Assembly (NCBI RefSeq): GCF_009649075.1
Contig: NZ_CP045737.1
Coordinates: 496,001 to 560,000, forward strand
Direction: 5' to 3'
Source: Aeromicrobium yanjiei
GTDB taxonomy: Bacteria > Actinomycetota > Actinomycetes > Propionibacteriales > Nocardioidaceae
Length of the DNA stretch: 64,000 bases
Shown: piece by piece, positions 62,464 to 64,000 of the stretch
Numbering within the stretch: position 1 is the stretch's first letter
Layout of the letters: each line of letters begins with the position of its first letter
Translations under genes and position numbers: made by a program
Notes under the pieces: model-generated
What the model was told of the DNA's origin: nothing
The model's input: the letters and a program-made list of their open reading frames with translations, nothing else
The model's database searches: none

Positions 62464-63623
62464 CCGAAGTTCCTGCCCTCTCCGCGATACGTCGGCGTGA
62501 GGTCCACGGAGCCGTCCGCCCCGACCACCGCGACCTGGTCGAAGCGCTCGCACATCTCACCGGCCTTGGCGTAGCGCATGACGACGCGGTCGCCGATGGA
62601 CAGGCCTCGGGCCGCGTCGCCCTTGACCGGGCTCTGCACCTCACCGGCGCCCTCGGTGCCGATCGCCATGAGACCCTCGGGCCAGGTGGGCGCAGGCTGA
62701 CGGTTCTTGTTGGTCGGGCCCGAGGCGACGTATCCCCCCGCGAACAGGGTCGCGATGTCCGGGGCCGGCTTGCGCACGACCGACAGCACGAAGTACGCCG
62801 CGGGGCGCGACGTGAAGGCGTCATAGCCGTCGAACAGGACGGGGGAGAACAGGCCGGAGCCCGCGGTCAGCTCGGTGATCGCACGGTCCCGCCCGGTGAC
62901 CTCGAGGCTCCCGGTCCCGCCGGCGTTCACGATCTCCAGATCGGCGTGCTGCCGCACGGCGTCCACGACCCGGGTGCGCCGCTCGAGGAGCTCGGCGGCC
63001 GACCGCTTCTTGACCAGGCGCACCGCGCGGGAGGAGTCGGGCAGTCCCGCGATCTGCGCGTCGTAGAACATCAGTCCCACGAGGTCGAAGCCGCGCCGCT
63101 TCTCGATCGCCGCGGCCAGGGCCCCGGCCTGCGCAGCCGAGTGGACGGGGGAGCGCCGGACGCCGAGGTGGACGGGGCCCAGCTTGAGCGAGGCGTCCAC
63201 GTCGATGCACACCCGGATCGGCGGGTGGTCGGCGCCGAGCAGGGAATCGATGTGGTCGAGCGACTCGGTGCTGTCCACCATGACGGTGATCGCGGCCAGC
63301 CGGGCTTCGTCGGCGACGAGGGCCTCCAGGGCCGTCCGGCTGGTGGTCGGATAGGCCAGGAGGACGTCGTCCGCCCCGTGGTCGACGAGCCAGTTGGACT
63401 CCGCGAGCGAGTAGGACATGATCCCTGCGAACCCGTCACGGGCGAGGGTCTGGTCGATGATCGAGCGGACGCGCACGGACTTGCTCGCGACGCGGATCGG
63501 CACGCCGGCGGCACGGCGGACCAGGTCCGACGCATTGGCCCACAGCGCCGGGGCGTCGACCACGGCGAACGGCGTGTCCAGGGCTGCCGTCGCGTCGAGC
63601 AGGCGGTCGTACGGCTGTGGCAT
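62460..63623 (-). CDS. PLP-dependent amino acid deaminase/aldolase-like protein (alanine racemase N-domain fold)
   Basis: 387 residues related to D-threonine aldolase/D-serine dehydratase-type enzymes. TPFAVVDAPALWANA precedes the PLP lysine segment IRVASKSVRVRSII; then ICIDVDASLKLGPVHLGVRRSP-like sugar-free core, IVNAGGTGSLEV and a C-terminal metal-dependent domain ending with GDRVVMRYAKAGEMCERFDQVAVV (the H/C metal site has Cys here). Substrate unknown; co-expression with a lactone oxidase is unusual. ATG 63623 was preferred to GTG 63641 because CATACT lies six bases before it. Confidence 0.82.
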   Translation of the reverse strand: MPQPYDRLLDATAALDTPFAVVDAPALWANASDLVRRAAGVPIRVASKSVRVRSIIDQTLARDGFAGIMSYSLAESNWLVDHGADDVLLAYPTTSRTALEALVADEARLAAITVMVDSTESLDHIDSLLGADHPPIRVCIDVDASLKLGPVHLGVRRSPVHSAAQAGALAAAIEKRRGFDLVGLMFYDAQIAGLPDSSRAVRLVKKRSAAELLERRTRVVDAVRQHADLEIVNAGGTGSLEVTGRDRAITELTAGSGLFSPVLFDGYDAFTSRPAAYFVLSVVRKPAPDIATLFAGGYVASGPTNKNRQPAPTWPEGLMAIGTEGAGEVQSPVKGDAARGLSIGDRVVMRYAKAGEMCERFDQVAVVGADGSVDLTPTYRGEGRNFG

Positions 63624-63676
63624 CTCGTCAGTATGTCGCACCGCGGTTCCACGTCCCGGTCACCGATACTGGAACG

Positions 63677-64000
63677 ATGCGCAGACTTCTCGGGACGTTC
63701 GTGGCAGGGCTCGTGGTGTGTGCCGGGTGCACCTCCGGATCCGACGAGCAGCCCTCGCCCGCACCGGCCAGCCCGCCGGCGTTGTCCCTCGCGTCCCTGG
63801 ACCTCGGCTGGTCCACGGCGCAGGGCAAGCTCGACGCCGGCGATCCGCCGCCGGCCCCCGAAGGCGTCAACCCCCTCACGTACGAGCGCATGGCCGCGGA
63901 CCTCGCGAGCTGGGCGCGGGTCACGACGGTCGACGACTCGGTGTGGCACGCGGCCAAGCCGGTCGACGCCGTGTCCGAGGTGCTTCCGGCCCGGGCCGCC
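63677..64000 (+). CDS. Lipoprotein of unknown function (C-terminus outside the window)
   Basis: The first 108 residues are visible. A short signal peptide with lipobox LVVCAGC (Cys at residue 18) is followed by a Pro/Ser/Ala-rich linker and a region TYERMAADLASWARVTTVDDSVW. Family not recognised. GATACT six bases before the ATG supports the start and mirrors CATACT in front of the divergent PLP gene. Confidence 0.75.
   Translation, partial: MRRLLGTFVAGLVVCAGCTSGSDEQPSPAPASPPALSLASLDLGWSTAQGKLDAGDPPPAPEGVNPLTYERMAADLASWARVTTVDDSVWHAAKPVDAVSEVLPARAA

Overview
The window is a continuous stretch of high-GC actinobacterial chromosome, about 70 genes packed on both strands with no gap above 300 bases, no rRNA or tRNA gene, and no phage or insertion sequence that I can see. 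The lineage is shown by genes for mycothiol (mshA, mshD), mycofactocin (mftA-G), coenzyme F420 (cofD, cofE), CarD, SenX3-RegX3, an HbhA-like protein and an AccD3-type fused carboxyltransferase. Gene content suggests a Nocardioidaceae-like organism (for example Aeromicrobium or Nocardioides); the genus is inference. Several blocks keep the local order known from Mycobacterium: glnR-mshD with the thioredoxin/sulfurtransferase/SseC/FABP group, XRE regulator-hbhA-DUF2516, mshA-ybjN-gpmA-senX3-regX3, and lpqE-like-carD-ispF-cysS-rlmB.

Layout. 1-5.5 kb: partial ppk1, an esterase, a 21-bp repeat array, then mshD, accD3 and glnR leftward. 5.6-11.6 kb: MoaD-like protein, membrane protein, thioredoxin, DUF4395, thiosulfate sulfurtransferase, SseC, then dtd, a FABP-like protein, YgfZ and a low-molecular-weight phosphatase. 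11.6-16 kb: a DEAD-box helicase with a structured leader, manA and manC (GDP-mannose). 16-20.7 kb: three paralogous secreted fibronectin-III/endonuclease-exonuclease-phosphatase proteins. 20.8-27.9 kb: asparaginase, XRE regulator, HbhA-like protein, BCCT transporter, hypotheticals, an AlkB-like oxygenase and an AbiEi/DUF559 protein bracketed by palindromes. 27.9-32.8 kb: typA, a MarR-MFS efflux unit, an SDR. 32.9-39.4 kb: mshA, ybjN, a DsbA-like protein, gpmA, regX3, senX3 and phoU with PHO boxes. 39.5-46.6 kb: a lipoprotein, carD, ispF, a molybdopterin oxidoreductase, a C39-like peptidase, cysS and rlmB. 46.6-54.6 kb: two TetR regulators and the complete mycofactocin operon. 54.7-56.6 kb: cofE and cofD. 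56.7-64 kb: flavin reductase, an ssuDABC alkanesulfonate cluster between two near-identical palindromes, a lactone oxidase/PLP protein pair and a partial lipoprotein.

How the genes work together. Mycothiol and sulfur handling recur (mshA, mshD, thioredoxin, sulfurtransferase, SseC, alkanesulfonate use). Redox cofactor production is concentrated near 48-57 kb, where mycofactocin biosynthesis and two F420 genes lie tail to tail beside a flavin reductase. Phosphate control is represented by SenX3-RegX3, phoU and ppk1. About a quarter of the genes have a TANNNT -10 hexamer 6-7 bases before the start codon, which suggests abundant leaderless transcription.

Most individual genes belong to known families. 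The most unusual features are non-coding or architectural: the 21-bp array at 2325-2576, the nested palindromes between glnR and the MoaD gene, the deaD leader with 13-bp perfect long-range arms, the palindrome pairs that bracket the ssu cluster and the AbiEi-like gene, and the triplet of secreted nuclease-like paralogues sharing a cysteine pair.
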